Assembly (NCBI GenBank): GCA_963580455.1
Contig: OY756957.1
Span: forward strand, 29,542,501-29,606,500
Length of the DNA stretch: 64,000 nucleotides
DNA from: Euonymus europaeus
Taxonomy: Eukaryota > Streptophyta > Magnoliopsida > Celastrales > Celastraceae
Direction: 5' to 3'
In this document: piece by piece, positions 11,228 through 22,847 of the stretch
How the letters are laid out: every line of letters starts with the position of its first letter
Position numbering within the stretch: position 1 is the first letter of the stretch
Notes under the pieces: model-generated
The model's database searches: none
The model's input: the letters and a program-made list of their open reading frames with translations, nothing else
Told to the model about the DNA's origin: nothing
Translations under genes and position numbers: made by a program

Positions 11228-14200
11228 TTACTGGTGGTGCTGAGGATCAGTCTCTATTTCGTGAGCCAGTTCTCTTGTTAGCTTGTCTGCACGATCATCT
11301 TGTCCACCAGCGAAGCTATAAACGTGGAATGCAAACTGGAAAGCTCTCCAAAGCATTTTAGTGCATTCCTTCCTTTTCTTTTCAGTTTTGGTGCATACTC
11401 CTTCTGCTGCCGTTGCTTTTCTCTTCTCCTGAACCATATCCACAAAAAAAGGAATTAATAAAAACGAGTCATAAAGACCCACTCCTATATTAAATTACTC
11501 TTCCGATTGTGATCTTAGAGCTACTTGTGCTATCAACCTACCTTCAGTGCCAACTCCATGCAGTTTGAGGAAACATCCACCATTGATTCTTTGATACGAA
11601 TTAGGATATGGAAGTCAACATGGATATTCTGACTCTGAAACCTCTTGGACTCTTCATCTTTGGTTCGCTCCAATGCATCCACATCTCCTTTGATCTATGA
11701 GGTAAATCTTTTCATTTCGTCATGAGCATTATTTTGTCAAACAATTTTTCACATTGTGATTCCAATGTTAATTACCTTATTGAAGTAACGCTCAGTTTTA
11801 TCTAGGAGCTGGCCCAGTGGAGGCTCTATCTTCCAATTCTGTAGTTCATTAATTATTCCATCCAACTTCAAGTACAGAGTAGCCGCTGTCCTTAGTGTTT
11901 CCAACTTCTTATTTGGAAACCCTTCAAACCTAGCAAGCACCTGTATTTTAAGGTGTTGCAGCCTTGCAGGTCATGACCATGTAAACAATTAATTGAAAAT
12001 TTCTCACTATTGGCACTAGTAGATCCAAATTGAATAAATTAAGTTGGTTTTTGTGGACCTGTGTTTCATCAGTTAGAGTCTCCAGAATCGATTCTACATT
12101 TTTGTGGAACTTGAGCAGCTCAGCCATGTCTTTTGTTTGGAAAGTACTAAGGGCAGACTTCAGCTGATTGATTGATTTTGCATGCTTTTGAACATCTTCT
12201 TCAATTTGTTGGAAGTATGATGACCTGAAATATGCAAAATTGAGAGCCTAACGAGTTAACATAGTCCATTGTCGAGTCCGGTACACTTAAAGTTTCAAAT
12301 GAATGCACCCCAGTTCCTTGAAGAATGTACCTCTTTGTCATCTCAGCTAATGCATCAGCCATGCCTTTTCCACCATCGTCCTTGCTCCCAACTGAACCTT
12401 TTCTTCCATTGCGTGATCTTTTGTCTAGCTGAGCCCCTTCCAACTTACCCTTGAGAGTACGGTACAAGCTACCCATTTGGCTTGATCTCTTCAATTTTGT
12501 GGTTGCCTTTTTTGGAAGTAGAGTTCTTGCTGCGCCCAATTGAGGAGGAGGTGGTGGTGCAGCCCTATTTCCAACATGCATAGGTGGTGATGGCATTGAC
12601 ACGGATCCATTTTCTTTGGGTGGAGGTGGTGAAGGAGCAGCCCCGATATTCTCAAGTGGCCTGGGTAGCGGTTGTGCAGCAGCCGAATTTTCCAGCGGCC
12701 TGGGGAGTGGTGATGGTGGAGGAGCAACCCCATTTCCAGGTGGCATTGGAGGTGGGGGAGGTGGAGTAGCTCTATTTTCAAGAAGCAAGGATGGTGGTGG
12801 TGGAGCATTTCCATTTCTGAATGGCAGCGGGGGTGGTGCAGGTGGTGGAGGACCAACTTGGTTCTCAAGGTACATTGGTTGTAGGCCTGGTGGGAGTTGC
12901 TTTGGAACTGTTAAAGGCATCACTGGGGGCGATGGTTGTGCAGCTGTTGCATTTGGCAATGTCATCGATGTTGATGGTGGAGGAGGCGGAGGTAGAGCTG
13001 CCACAACACATTGCAGCATTGTAGGTGGTGGTAGTGGGGGTGGGGATGGTGGTACTTCTGCTGTTACCATCATGCTTTGGGAAGATATTGATGGCTGAGT
13101 TGGGGACAGAATTGTTGCCACATTTGAAGATGGATGTGGCGTTGATGGTGGCGCATCTGTTGATCCGGCTGAAGTCATGGGAATAGTATCTTGGGGTTCA
13201 CTTCTCTTGCTTAATTCCTTTTCACTAGTTGCCACATTCATTTCAATCAAATGAACCTGCAGAACATCCGGTGAGTCTGCTTTTGCCACTTCAGAGTTGG
13301 TCTCCGCTTCAATTTCACTCTTTATTGTTTCCTCAACCATATTTTTCTTTTGGCTCAAAGTTCTTGGTTCTTGTTCTCCTACTTGTGGAGGCATGTGAAA
13401 TGCCAAGCTCTTAATGGGACTCAGCTTCCCCAGTGCTTGAACTCTGAGAGACCATAGAAGAGGTGAAGTACTAATGGGAGAAGTCCAGAATTCTGGGAGG
13501 ACTAACGAGGATGTTTGGGTGACTATTGAAGGACAATAGTAGGAACTGCTGTCTGAGGAGGACTCCATTAATACTTCCCCAAATCTGCTACCTTGTGGAC
13601 TGAAGCCACTCTGCTCATCTTCATCCATGGTATCAAACTTCTCCTTTGCTAGTTTAATCATGCAATCAAGTGTTGCTATTACATATTTCACTACATGAAG
13701 AAAAAAAAGAGATTAATTTCTATAAAAAAAACTAGAATATCAATGAAGGATTTTATTTGGATGATACAGGACATCATGCTGGGTCCAATACGATGGCTTA
13801 AAGATTTTCGCTGGCAGCTAATTCCATACCCTGCATAAATCATACCTAATTCCTCCATGTTTACGTTCTCCTTATAGGCAGTAATATTGTATTTACATTT
13901 GTCCATGAACTCTTGTTCCTTCAACCATGAATCTCTAATAGATTTCAAAATCTCGCAAAAGTAGGCCAGAATCTGTTTTTGAACGCATCGTTCATAATTA
14001 TTAGCATTTCGGCTGCAATTGCATCTGTTGAATGGTTTAAATTATCATTGTTAATAGATAAATAGTTTACCTGGTTCATTGATGTTCCACTTATTTTTGA
14101 CAACTTATTGCAGGATATGAATTCAGGATAAAGCTTCAGTAGTTCCATCATTGTCCCCATCATTAGCTTCAAAAGCAGGAAGATCACCAAAACATGAAGA

Positions 14201-14667
14201 GAAAACTGTCTGTTGATTGCCCAAGTTGCAGAAGAGTGCAAAGACAAATACCTCGTTTATGGGAGTAGATGCGTCACAAGGAGGCAGATCAATGATGTCT
14301 CTAAAGGTCAATATCTTCTTCCTGAGTTGCATTATCATGACCAAGTTACCTGACGATCCATAACTACTCTCTATCCTAAAGCTTTTCCCTTCCTTCTGAC
14401 TTTTTATGAGCCGAGTTCCCTTCATTGTCTGTAATTACAGGTGGTTCTATTGTTAATTAACAGCGGAAAAGGCACATTTTGGGGGAGCATGAATGAGTGG
14501 GGAAATGACGTCAACGGCAATTCTCAGACCTAATGCCTTGAAACTGAACAAGAATGTTCTTCATTGCATATGAAAAAGAAGAAAATAAAGAGAGAAAGTA
14601 CCTCAAATCTGTAGTTCTTGCGACTGAAGAACGACGGCGCTGAGCTACAAAAGTGGGGTGTTGCCAT
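11228..14667 (-). CDS. Proline-rich At4g04980-like protein with CHUP1-type C-terminal helices
   Basis: Nine exons join in frame: 14667-14602, 14428-14252, 14166-14071, 13972-13846, 13690-12331, 12224-12059, 11940-11776, 11694-11542 and 11428-11228. They give 836 residues. An N-terminal block has LTFRDIIDLPPCD, then LLKLYPEF. Exon 5 carries a long polyproline region (about residues 365-555) built of PPPPP blocks between short spacers. A conserved C-terminal part runs from MADALAEMTKR through ARFEGFPNKKL and PPLGQLLDKTERYFNK to AFQFAF. I recognise it as the plant family annotated 'uncharacterized At4g04980-like'. Its last 200 residues resemble the C-terminal helical region of CHUP1, a chloroplast-positioning actin factor. 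A link to actin is inference. The first exon (22 residues) is my prediction: it keeps frame and has good splice sites. If it is wrong, translation could start at 14425. Confidence 0.82.
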
Positions 14668-15295
14668 TGAACAGAAAGTCTACGAAGAAAACCTAGCAGG
14701 ACATCGATAATGAACAACCACAAACTTATTGCAAGCACATGAGAATGAGATACAGTTGTTTATTAAAATTATGTAGAGGAAACAGCATGACCATTAATCA
14801 TCAACGTGCAGGGAATTAGCTAAGACTAATCAGGATTTTTAATTGGCGTTGCTTGTGCCTTGAACTTTCTCTCCCAGAAGAGAGAAGATTCAAAGGAAGA
14901 AACCTCCCCGCATAAATGGTAAATGGACTTGATTCTCTTTGTTTGTCTGCTGTTTTTTTTTATTGACGGATAGGAGTATATGAACCCTTAATTATAGCTA
15001 ATTTTTTGTGGTGTAAAGGGAGGCCGATTTTAATTTGACACTCAGGTTTAATTTTAAGTTGCATAAGACAAACAAAAACGAAAGCAGAATCAGAATTATG
15101 GGTTCACTTCCTTTGTTTTTTGGTTTCTGTTTTTCGTCATCTCCTCAAATGATTTGAGCTACTTTCATGCTTCTCGAATTTTTCTAAAATGTGCAATCAA
15201 ACGTGTTTTTAGAGTTATTTTCTATTTTTTCGAAAAATGAAAACATAAAATACATGAAAAATAAGTCTACCAAAAAAATAGTAGGTCAAAATTTT
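14668..15295. other. Promoter side of the At4g04980-like gene
   Basis: No coding region is recognisable. This stretch should hold the minus-strand gene's 5' UTR and promoter and the space up to the partial gene copy. Confidence 0.4.
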
Positions 15296-15800
15296 AGCTT
15301 GATCTCTTCGATTTAGTAGTTGCCTTTTTTGGAAGTAGAGTTCTTGCTGCACCCAACTGAGGAGGAGGTGGTGGTGCAGCCCCATTTCCAACAGGCATAG
15401 GTGGTGGCATTGGCACGGATCCATTTTCTTTGGGTGGAGGAGCAGCAGCAGCGCTATTCCCAAGTGGCCTGCAGGGTAGCACTAACCGAATTCCCAAGCG
15501 GCCTGGGGGTGGTGATGGTGGAGAAGCAACCCCGGCATTGGAGGTGGAGTCGCTCTATATCCAAGTGGCAAGGATGACGGTGGTGGAGCATTTCCGTTTC
15601 TGAATGGCAACAGGGGTGGTGCAGGAGCAACTTGGTTCTTAAGTGACATTGGTTGTAGACCTGGTGGGGGATGCTTTGGACCTGTTGAAAAGGCATCACT
15701 GGGGACGGTGGTTGTGCAGCTGTTGCATTTGGCAATGTCATCTGTGGTGAAGGCGGTGGCGGTGGCAGAGTCGGATGAAGGCCGCCCACAACGCATTGTC
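15296..15800 (-). pseudogene. Partial, decayed copy of the polyproline exon
   Basis: About 500 bp closely match 12479-13020 of the gene next door, in the same orientation. The match starts with the equivalents of LLPKKATTK and includes the PPPPPQLGAARTLL block and the KENGS spacer. The copy has several deletions and frameshifts, so its open pieces lie in different frames. It has no flanking exons, start or 3' end. It is a local segmental duplication that decayed, not a second gene. Confidence 0.85.
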
Positions 15801-16546
15801 TCATTTTAAATAAATTGTCTCATATTAGAAGATCTCAGGATTGGGTCATTATAATCACTTATCTCTCACATAATTGGGCTTATCAGCTTTACATTTTAGC
15901 CCAAGAAATAAAGTAAAGATTTCACGGGCTCAAGTATTGGAATTGACTACGAGCCCAAGGAGATCCCACGATGAGCAAAGTTGGGTTCAGGCTCTCAAAG
16001 CAAGGCCCAAGACTTGAATCCGAAACTCAAAAAAGTAGTGAGTGCAGCCAGAAACAGAAAAAGGTGTCAAAGTCCAAGACCCAATCTGATCAATTCTTCA
16101 GTCATATGAACAATGGACTACTAGGAGAATCGGTGATTTTGCATGGAATTTCAGGGTTTCTCCACTTTCTTCCCATTCAAGTTATTTTTTGTATGATGAC
16201 CATGTAAAAGTCCAATATTCAAGTTCAAAACAGACGACCATATAATGCTTTATTTCTCTCTCATGATCTTTCACTTACAGGGAGAGAGACCTAGATGCAC
16301 ATGTTTAATTTAAATTTCGGTGGGAATTGAGGCTCGATCACACAGGCATGGGAATTTGAGTCTTGGACAAACTTTTCCTGTTCTTGTATTCTTGGACAAG
16401 AAGCATGGAATATGTCTCTTGTCTGCCAGGACCGTGACGGCATAAATTCAGTAAATTTTGTCTTATAGACATAGCATTAACCTAGTCAAGAGCCACGCTG
16501 TTCAATGATATAATAAGTCAAGGATTCATACCAGGCGAGAAATTCT
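15801..16546. other. Spacer without recognisable gene
   Basis: No coding, RNA or repeat feature can be supported. The short open frame at 15971-16207 resembles nothing I know. Confidence 0.4.
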
Positions 16547-16656
16547 TTTGCTTTTCTTGGAAAGATAATTGACACCTTGCATTAATTATCGCATCTATAT
16601 TACCTTTTTTATGAGTAATTAAAGTTTCAACCTTTATTTATTATGTTAGTATTAAC
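16547..16656. repeat. Direct repeat copy A, interrupted by a Mutator-like element
   Basis: This stretch (TTGACACCTTG through TTTATTTATTATG to TAGTATTAAC) is repeated with substitutions at 18684-18794. Copy A stops at 16656, where the element begins, and resumes after it at 17530 with a second TAGTATTAAC and AAGTGTGT. Copy B reads through without interruption. Confidence 0.75.
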
Positions 16657-17529
16657 CGGGAGATTTTCATGTGCGGGATCCCGCATGCCGTTGGATTAAT
16701 CCGAGGGTGATAGTGTTACCTCTATAAAAAGAATAAAACACATGTTTTTATCGTTTCTCTTCACGCAGTAACTCTATCTGTCACTCTCAACATCTCACTG
16801 CATCCGGTTACTCTGTCTTCACTTCGCTAGCTCCCTGCGTCGCAACAGCTCCACCTCCGATTACCAAGCATCCTCTCTTCACTTCGCTCCCTGCATCGCA
16901 CATCAAAGATGATATCTTGGGTAACCATTAAAATAGAGGCAGCTTCTCAGATCTGGTAGCTTCCCATCCCCGATTCTGTAGCATGAAATGTTGTGAAAAA
17001 CTGAACTAGCCTTGCTTCTATTATACTGTTTGTTAATAGAAGCCTTGCTTCTCTTGTTTGGATTAAAAGTACCACTTTAATCTAGTGGGGGACGTTTATA
17101 AGGCCAGGATGCCAAATTTTCAATCTTGTTTGTTTGTGCGCGGAAGTTGAGACATGCTTGGCAGTTGCTATTTAATTTGTAGTCTCATTAAAATTTTAGA
17201 ATGCTGTCTCATGAAAATTAGTTCCATTCCAAACTTTTTTTTTATTTCTTTAAAGCTTATTGTTGATAAAAATGTACTGTTGGTCTAAACATGTTTTGTA
17301 ATTGGAAGGCCAATGAAATGCATTATGTTCAAGAAGATGACTTGGATTCTTCGTCAAATTTGGCATAAAAACATGTGAAGAGGGTTACAGTGCGAAGAGA
17401 GAGGATAAAAACTTTTTTTTTTTAATAAAGGTAACCTATCTCTCACTCTCCTGTCGGATTAATCCGACAGTGAAAGCGAGATCCTACATAAGTTAAATTC
17501 ATTCGGGATCTCGCGCACAAAAATCTACA
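16657..17529. mobile_element. Non-autonomous Mutator-like element (MULE)
   Basis: The 873-bp element is flanked by the perfect 10-bp direct repeat TAGTATTAAC (16647-16656 and 17530-17539), a size typical of Mutator. Its ends are long inverted repeats: about 16657-16776 pairs with about 17380-17529. Landmarks in both arms are AGATTTT near the tip, GGATTAATCC, GTTACCT and GTTTTTATC. The right arm contains an 18-bp palindrome centred at 17460/17461. No transposase or clear ORF lies inside. The internal sequence could be captured host DNA but I cannot name a source. Confidence 0.85.
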
Positions 17530-17567
17530 TAGTATTAACAAGTGTGTATATATATATATACACACAC

Positions 17568-18657
17568 AAAAGTGCTCATGTGAGCTTAAGCTCAAATCAG
17601 TTTATTTGAGCTGAAACCATCCTAACCCTCCATTCTTTTACCCAGATCGGACGCTCATCATTCCAAATCCATTTTTGGTCTTTCGATCAAAATCACATCT
17701 TGTTCCTCTTCTCTCCTTCTCTCCTCTGACTCATCTCTCCTTTCTTCAAAGCTCCATCACAAAGGTCCTCTCGAGCTCGCCCCATCTCGAAGCTCCATCG
17801 AACAGTCGCATCTCAAAGCTCCATTTGAAGTCTTGAAGTGCCTCGCATCTCCTCTGTCACCATTTAAACTTCATCGACTTTCGTTTTGGTTGGATTAATT
17901 TGAGTTGATTTTTTGTGAGTTCATTTCCAATGTTGAAATAATAACTGGATTTCAGAGTTGGATTTATTTTTGATTTTTTGAGATGATTTCAATGTTGGAT
18001 TGTTCTTCATGTATTGGAATTGAGTTGGATTTTTTTTGGGGCACATCTCGATTTGGATTCTTTTTGGGTTGATTTTAGTCTTGAATTGTTCATGTACATG
18101 ATTGTTTGTCTCCTCTGTTAAGTGATGATTCTAAGTTTCCAAAGCAAATACATCACAGTTGGCAAACCCAATAAATGACACACACAAAAACCTTCTGGTA
18201 AATGAATCTAAAACAAACAGTGGAATGAAAGAAATTAATTTAATCATTTCTTGTAAATTTTTGGTGATAGTGAGCAGATTACATCAAGCACAAAGATAAC
18301 ATAAAAACTAGCCTTACCCAACCTCATGACCCAACCAATTTTTCCCATAGATACAACCCAATCGTGCCTTTCTGAAGCTTCGAGATGGAGCATTTTGATG
18401 GAGCTCGAGATGACAATTCGCGATGGAGCTTTGAGGGGCGAGCTCGGAATGTCACTTTGCGATGGGACTTTAAAATGAAGATTTTCTATGAATAGAGGAG
18501 AGATGAGGTGAGTTTCAGAGAGACAATAGAGGAGAGATGTGGCGAGTGATTTTGATCAAAAGACCTAAAATGGGTTTGGAAGGATGAGCGTCCAATCTGG
18601 ATAAAAAAGAATGGAGGGCTAGGATGGTTTATTTGAGTTGAAGCTCACATGAGAATT
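17568..18657. mobile_element. Second long-TIR Mutator-like element
   Basis: About 1.09 kb lie between long, diverged inverted repeats of roughly 270-300 bp. The left arm begins CTCATGTGAGCTT (from 17575), and the right arm ends with its complement (to 18653). Matching blocks such as CCATCCTA, CCTCCATTCTTTT and GGACGCTCATC recur in order in both arms. Both flanks are TA-rich microsatellite, so the target duplication cannot be read. There is no ORF of note. CTCCATC-type short repeats fill the inner arms. The superfamily call rests on TIR length. Confidence 0.75.
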
Positions 18658-18683
18658 TATGTATATATATATATATACATATA

Positions 18684-18794
18684 TTTGCTTTTTTTGAAAA
18701 AAATATTGACACCTTGGAATAATACTCGTATCTATATTTCTTTTTTATGCACTAATTAAACTTCACAACTTTTATTTATGATAGTAGTTTTAAC
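18684..18794. repeat. Direct repeat copy B (empty site)
   Basis: Copy of 16547-16656 carrying the uninterrupted junction ...TAGTTTTAACAAGTGTGTGTG. It serves as a natural empty site for the MULE insertion in copy A. Confidence 0.72.
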
Positions 18795-20808
18795 AAGTGT
18801 GTGTGTTATTTTAGGTAATGGTATATAGCTGTAGAATCACATGAATCTTGAGGTCTGTGTCTATATGGGCGAGAAATTATTATAGGTGCTCTAGGTGTAT
18901 ATCTTATTATCTTATGTGGCACATTTAATGGCGTAATTATTATTAATATATGTTATCTTATTATTTTTTTATTGACATTATCTTTATGTGGACGTCATCT
19001 ATACTCTTAAATGTGCCATGTGAAAATGCATCCGAACCATGAAATAATTCCTCATGTATGCACTACGCACTACCAGCTTCCGATGAATGGTGTTCAAATT
19101 TCCATGCCCTAATTTTAGTTGATAATATTATAATCGTAATCTGTATTTGATTATGAAACAATACTTTAATATTCAGGGTTTGGGTATTGAGTATCCATTT
19201 TTTTTTAAAAAAATTAAGTGTATATATCTTTTTTGTGTATATATACACACACGCGCGGGTATACATAGCGTTGATGGGAGCAAAGTTCAACTGTCAATTT
19301 TCATCAAGGCCGGGCCGTTTCCACACGAAGATTCATTTGAAGATTGTTGACCCATCTGTACCCGCCTGGAACCCGCCGTCCGCCTATGAAACCCATCCGA
19401 CCTGACCCGTTTATTTTAAAATGAGAAACTTTAGAACTTGGTTATCACGCATAAAAGAGTGAAACACATTTCAAACTCTCAACAACTTGACAAATTCATT
19501 AGCGCGGGTCGAAGCACGAACTGGGTCTGATAATACTGCTTTCAATTGGGGACCTAAGTTCAACGGTCCACATTAACCCGCAACTATTTATCAAGTACTT
19601 AGAGAGAGTGTAGCGATCCAAATATCTGATATTTATATGGGTCTAAGGCATCATTCAAAAAAGATTATTTATTCATTAATCAAGATTAAGAGCTTATTTA
19701 TAAACAAATTATTAATATAGGACAATATTTTTCATAAAAAAGTAATTTGTTTGGGTTGAGTTTTTATTATATTAGGTATGTGATGTGTTTTGCCATCAGA
19801 ACACAAGGATTGTTTATCATGGACTATATACAATAATTGCGTGCTATAAATTGTGTAACATATGTGTGTTATAACTAAGAGATGTATACAATAACCTACA
19901 AATTAAATTAAGTTTTAGTGCTGTCTTGGCCAAAAATGGTAATGACGTACCCACTTTATTAGTCAAAGCAATATCATATCAATAAGTGTGGATAAAATAA
20001 AGACACATCAGCAAGATTTAGTCAAAACATATTTTCATTTGCTCCGTTTTTAACTCACTCGCCCGGCAATTTTTAAGGTGTGTGGGGTGATCAGACACTT
20101 AGCCTTCTAAAATAACCATCCAATATAACACCAGACAAATATGTTTTCACAAAGGAATATCTTCTCACGATATTCATAAAAGTCAAAAAATACCCTCTCA
20201 CGATCGTCGAGGTTAGGTATCCTCTAACAATGCAAGAACTTGCTCCTAACGTGTGCAAACGCTGCTTTAATCGCCACATTTCCATCTCACTAGCCCCATG
20301 TCACCACAAATCTCCTAATCCTAGTCCACTATAAATAGTCCTTGACCTGCTATAGTACGAGGACAAAATAGAAAGCTCTCAACCTTTCATTCCTCAACCC
20401 TAGCTTTTACACACCAGACCTTCCTTGTTCATGCATATTTCTCATGTTTACTACATCATCACCACATCTGCATAACTACTACCTCTCTACACTTACTACT
20501 CATGGTAATAGGTGGTGTTCCACCTCAATATATTTGACTTTTTGACGATTGTGAAATTGAGTAGCTACAAGTACATACTCAACATAATTAAACAACAAAA
20601 ATGATATAGATTCCAGTGATTTTTATCCTAAAATTATCCCGGCAATATGTGTCATTCATTTATTAGGTGTGATTTTCAATGGGCCTTTGCTATGATGTCA
20701 TCACATCCAATGAATGAGTGTTACACACTACTGAGATATTTTTGGAATGAAAATAACCGGGATCCCTTGTATTATTGATTAAACAACACTGTACATAAAT
20801 ACAAAACT
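18795..20808. other. Spacer without recognisable gene
   Basis: AT-rich. A CTATAAATAG motif near 20330 resembles a TATA box, but no coding region follows. The C-rich stretch at 19350-19410 (ACCCGCC-type) looks like a repeat fragment, but I cannot define its ends. Confidence 0.4.
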
Positions 20809-21302
20809 GTATCATTCGGTTTGTAGAATGGTTTGAATGAGAATGACGATAAGAATAAGAATGAGATTTTGATTTTTACATTTGGTATGCATAAAAACTG
20901 TTTTGGAAATGACAATGAAATATGTGTTTTATCCATTTTATCCTTTACTAATAATACGTGTAGTATCATTGTGTCATTTCCAGAAAAAATATTTTTTTAC
21001 TTATTTAATTATTATTTTATATGCTTTAAAATCTGCACACAAAAAAACTGCGAAAAATAATAATTATAGGAAAAATAATTCTGGAAAAAAACTAAAAATA
21101 AAGGGACATTTTAGTCATTTGATGGTCCATTCCATATGGAATAGACCATTTCCATCAAATTTAGGCGGAATAAGAATAGAGTTTGAGAGAGAATGTGGAA
21201 TGAAATGACCCAATTCCATTCACCCAAAAATTAATACACCAAATAATGGAATGGAATGACTCATTCCTTATTCCCTCTCTGTTCTATAAACCAAATGATA
21301 CC
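20809..21302. mobile_element. MITE with terminal inverted repeats
   Basis: About 494 bp start GTATCATTCGGTTTGTAGAA and end with the near-complement of that sequence, closing AAATGATAC. The interior is AT-rich with GGAATGA-type motifs and no coding capacity. I could not identify a certain target duplication, so the superfamily is open. Confidence 0.65.
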
Positions 21303-21993
21303 TATGTGTCTATGTCCATACTCCATAGTACACGTATATAAATTATAAACAGTCACGGTTGGGTACTCCCTTCTCCTAAATTTTGTTACAAATGAATCAT
21401 TATCATAAAGGGGGAAAAATGTCATTTTCAATCCAGATTCTCTCACAAATATTTGTCTTCCTATGGATTCTCTGAAAAAATTTAATGAATTACATACACA
21501 AACAGAATTGCATATATTACAGTCAACATTATCGAATAGGAAAGCGCGAAACCTTGATAATGCCACACCCCCCGAATCGAATGAATTTGTCTGAGAATCA
21601 ATATTTTTGTATATACGCGTGATTGTGTGTGTAAACTGTAAACATAACGAAAGCTACTGTAGATTTGCAGACCAATTCAAATGTTTCCCTTAATTAGTAC
21701 GACCATTATATATAAAAATTAAAATACCTACATGCTACTGATCAAAACCGTGTTTGAAGGTTCATGGTTGGGTTAGATCGGTCGAGATAGTCAAAACTCA
21801 CATACATGTCGTCTTCTTTAATTTTACTCCCTTCAGTTTCTTCTTTTCAAAACAAATACCAGGTATTTTCTTTCGAGTCCAGATTCAGACAACTTTGAAT
21901 TAAAAAAAACAGTAATAATAATAATCAAACTGATCGTCGATCATATCCCAGACACCATATTAAAATCAAACCAATTTATATATTAATCCTTAA
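21303..21993. other. Spacer and promoter region of the TIR gene
   Basis: No gene. An AGTCAA at 21789-21794 is the complement of TTGACT, a W-box of the kind WRKY factors bind in defence promoters. A single motif is weak evidence of regulation. Confidence 0.35.
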
Positions 21994-22003
21994 CTATAAA
22001 TAC
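21994..22003 (+). promoter_or_regulatory. TATA box of the TIR gene
   Basis: CTATAAATAC lies about 95 bp upstream of the ATG at 22091. This fits a start site near 22025 and a 5' UTR of about 65 bases. Confidence 0.6.
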
Positions 22004-22090
22004 ATATCCCCCATTCTATCCCATCTGCCTGCCTACCTACCCCTCTCCTATACGCCAAAAACGATAGACTTATAGCTTCTTGGAGGAGCC

Positions 22091-22847
22091 ATGCAGCGTT
22101 ATACTTCATCATCATCAGCACTCGCCAAGAACTTGTACCGAAAAATCTTGAAACCCCAACAACACCTCGTCGAGATTAATCGACGACCGACCAGCTGTGA
22201 TGTCTTCATCAACCACCGAGGGATCGATACGAAGAGGACTATTGCTGGGTTACTCTACGATCACTTGCGGCGGCTTAGTCTGAACCCATTTTTGGACAGC
22301 AAGAATATGAAGCCAGGAGACAAGTTGTTCGACAAGATCGATTCGGCTATTATAAGATGTAAGATTGCTGTCGCTGTGTTTTCGCCGAGATATTGTGACT
22401 CGTATTTTTGTCTCCATGAGTTGGCCTTGATTATGGAGAGTAATAAGAAAGTTATACCGATATTTTGTGATGTGAAGCCGTCAGAATTGAGAGTTGTCGA
22501 CAATGGAAGCTGCGAAGCTGAGGAGATTCAAAGATTCAAATGGGCTCTTGAGGAGGCCAAGTACACTGTCGGACTCACATTTGACTCCCAAAGAGGGTAT
22601 GTCTGTCTATATATGTGTGCGTGTATGTACGTTGTACACTTATTACATGTTTAAGTTGTTTTGATTTGGTTTTTTGATGAACCTTAAATTGACATTATAT
22701 ATATACAATGGATTATATAGGGATTGGTCGGAGTTCTTGACGGAGGCGACGGATGCGGTGATAAAGAACTTGTTGGAGGTGGAAGAAGGCGGTGGTGGAG
22801 GAGGAAGAAGGATTCCTAAATATGCCGTGCAAGGATTACTAAAATGA
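22091..22847 (+). CDS. TIR-only domain protein
   Basis: Two exons (22091-22596 and 22721-22847) give 210 residues: a single TIR domain with no NB-ARC or LRR. The domain starts at SCDVFINHRGIDTK (about residue 35). It keeps the putative catalytic glutamate of plant TIR NADases in CLHEL (E110), and has VIPIFCDVKPSELRV. The intron position after the TIR core joins QRG to DWSEFL in frame. The tail has a six-glycine run and ends YAVQGLLK. Plant TIR domains cleave NAD and make small signals read by EDS1 complexes. TIR-only proteins are thought to act as triggers or amplifiers of such immunity. Activity here is inferred from the family and the retained Glu. The intron in the normal place argues against a decayed NLR fragment. 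Confidence 0.9.

Noticed and set aside
12269..13414. Plus-strand glycine-rich open frames
   Set aside because: They are the antisense of the polyproline exon of the minus-strand gene (GGT/GGA read opposite to CCA/CCT). The spliced minus-strand model explains the region fully.
20329..20400. CTATAAATAG followed by CT-rich sequence, like an LTR or gene promoter
   Set aside because: No coding region follows, and I could not find a partner LTR, TG/CA ends with duplication, or a primer-binding site.
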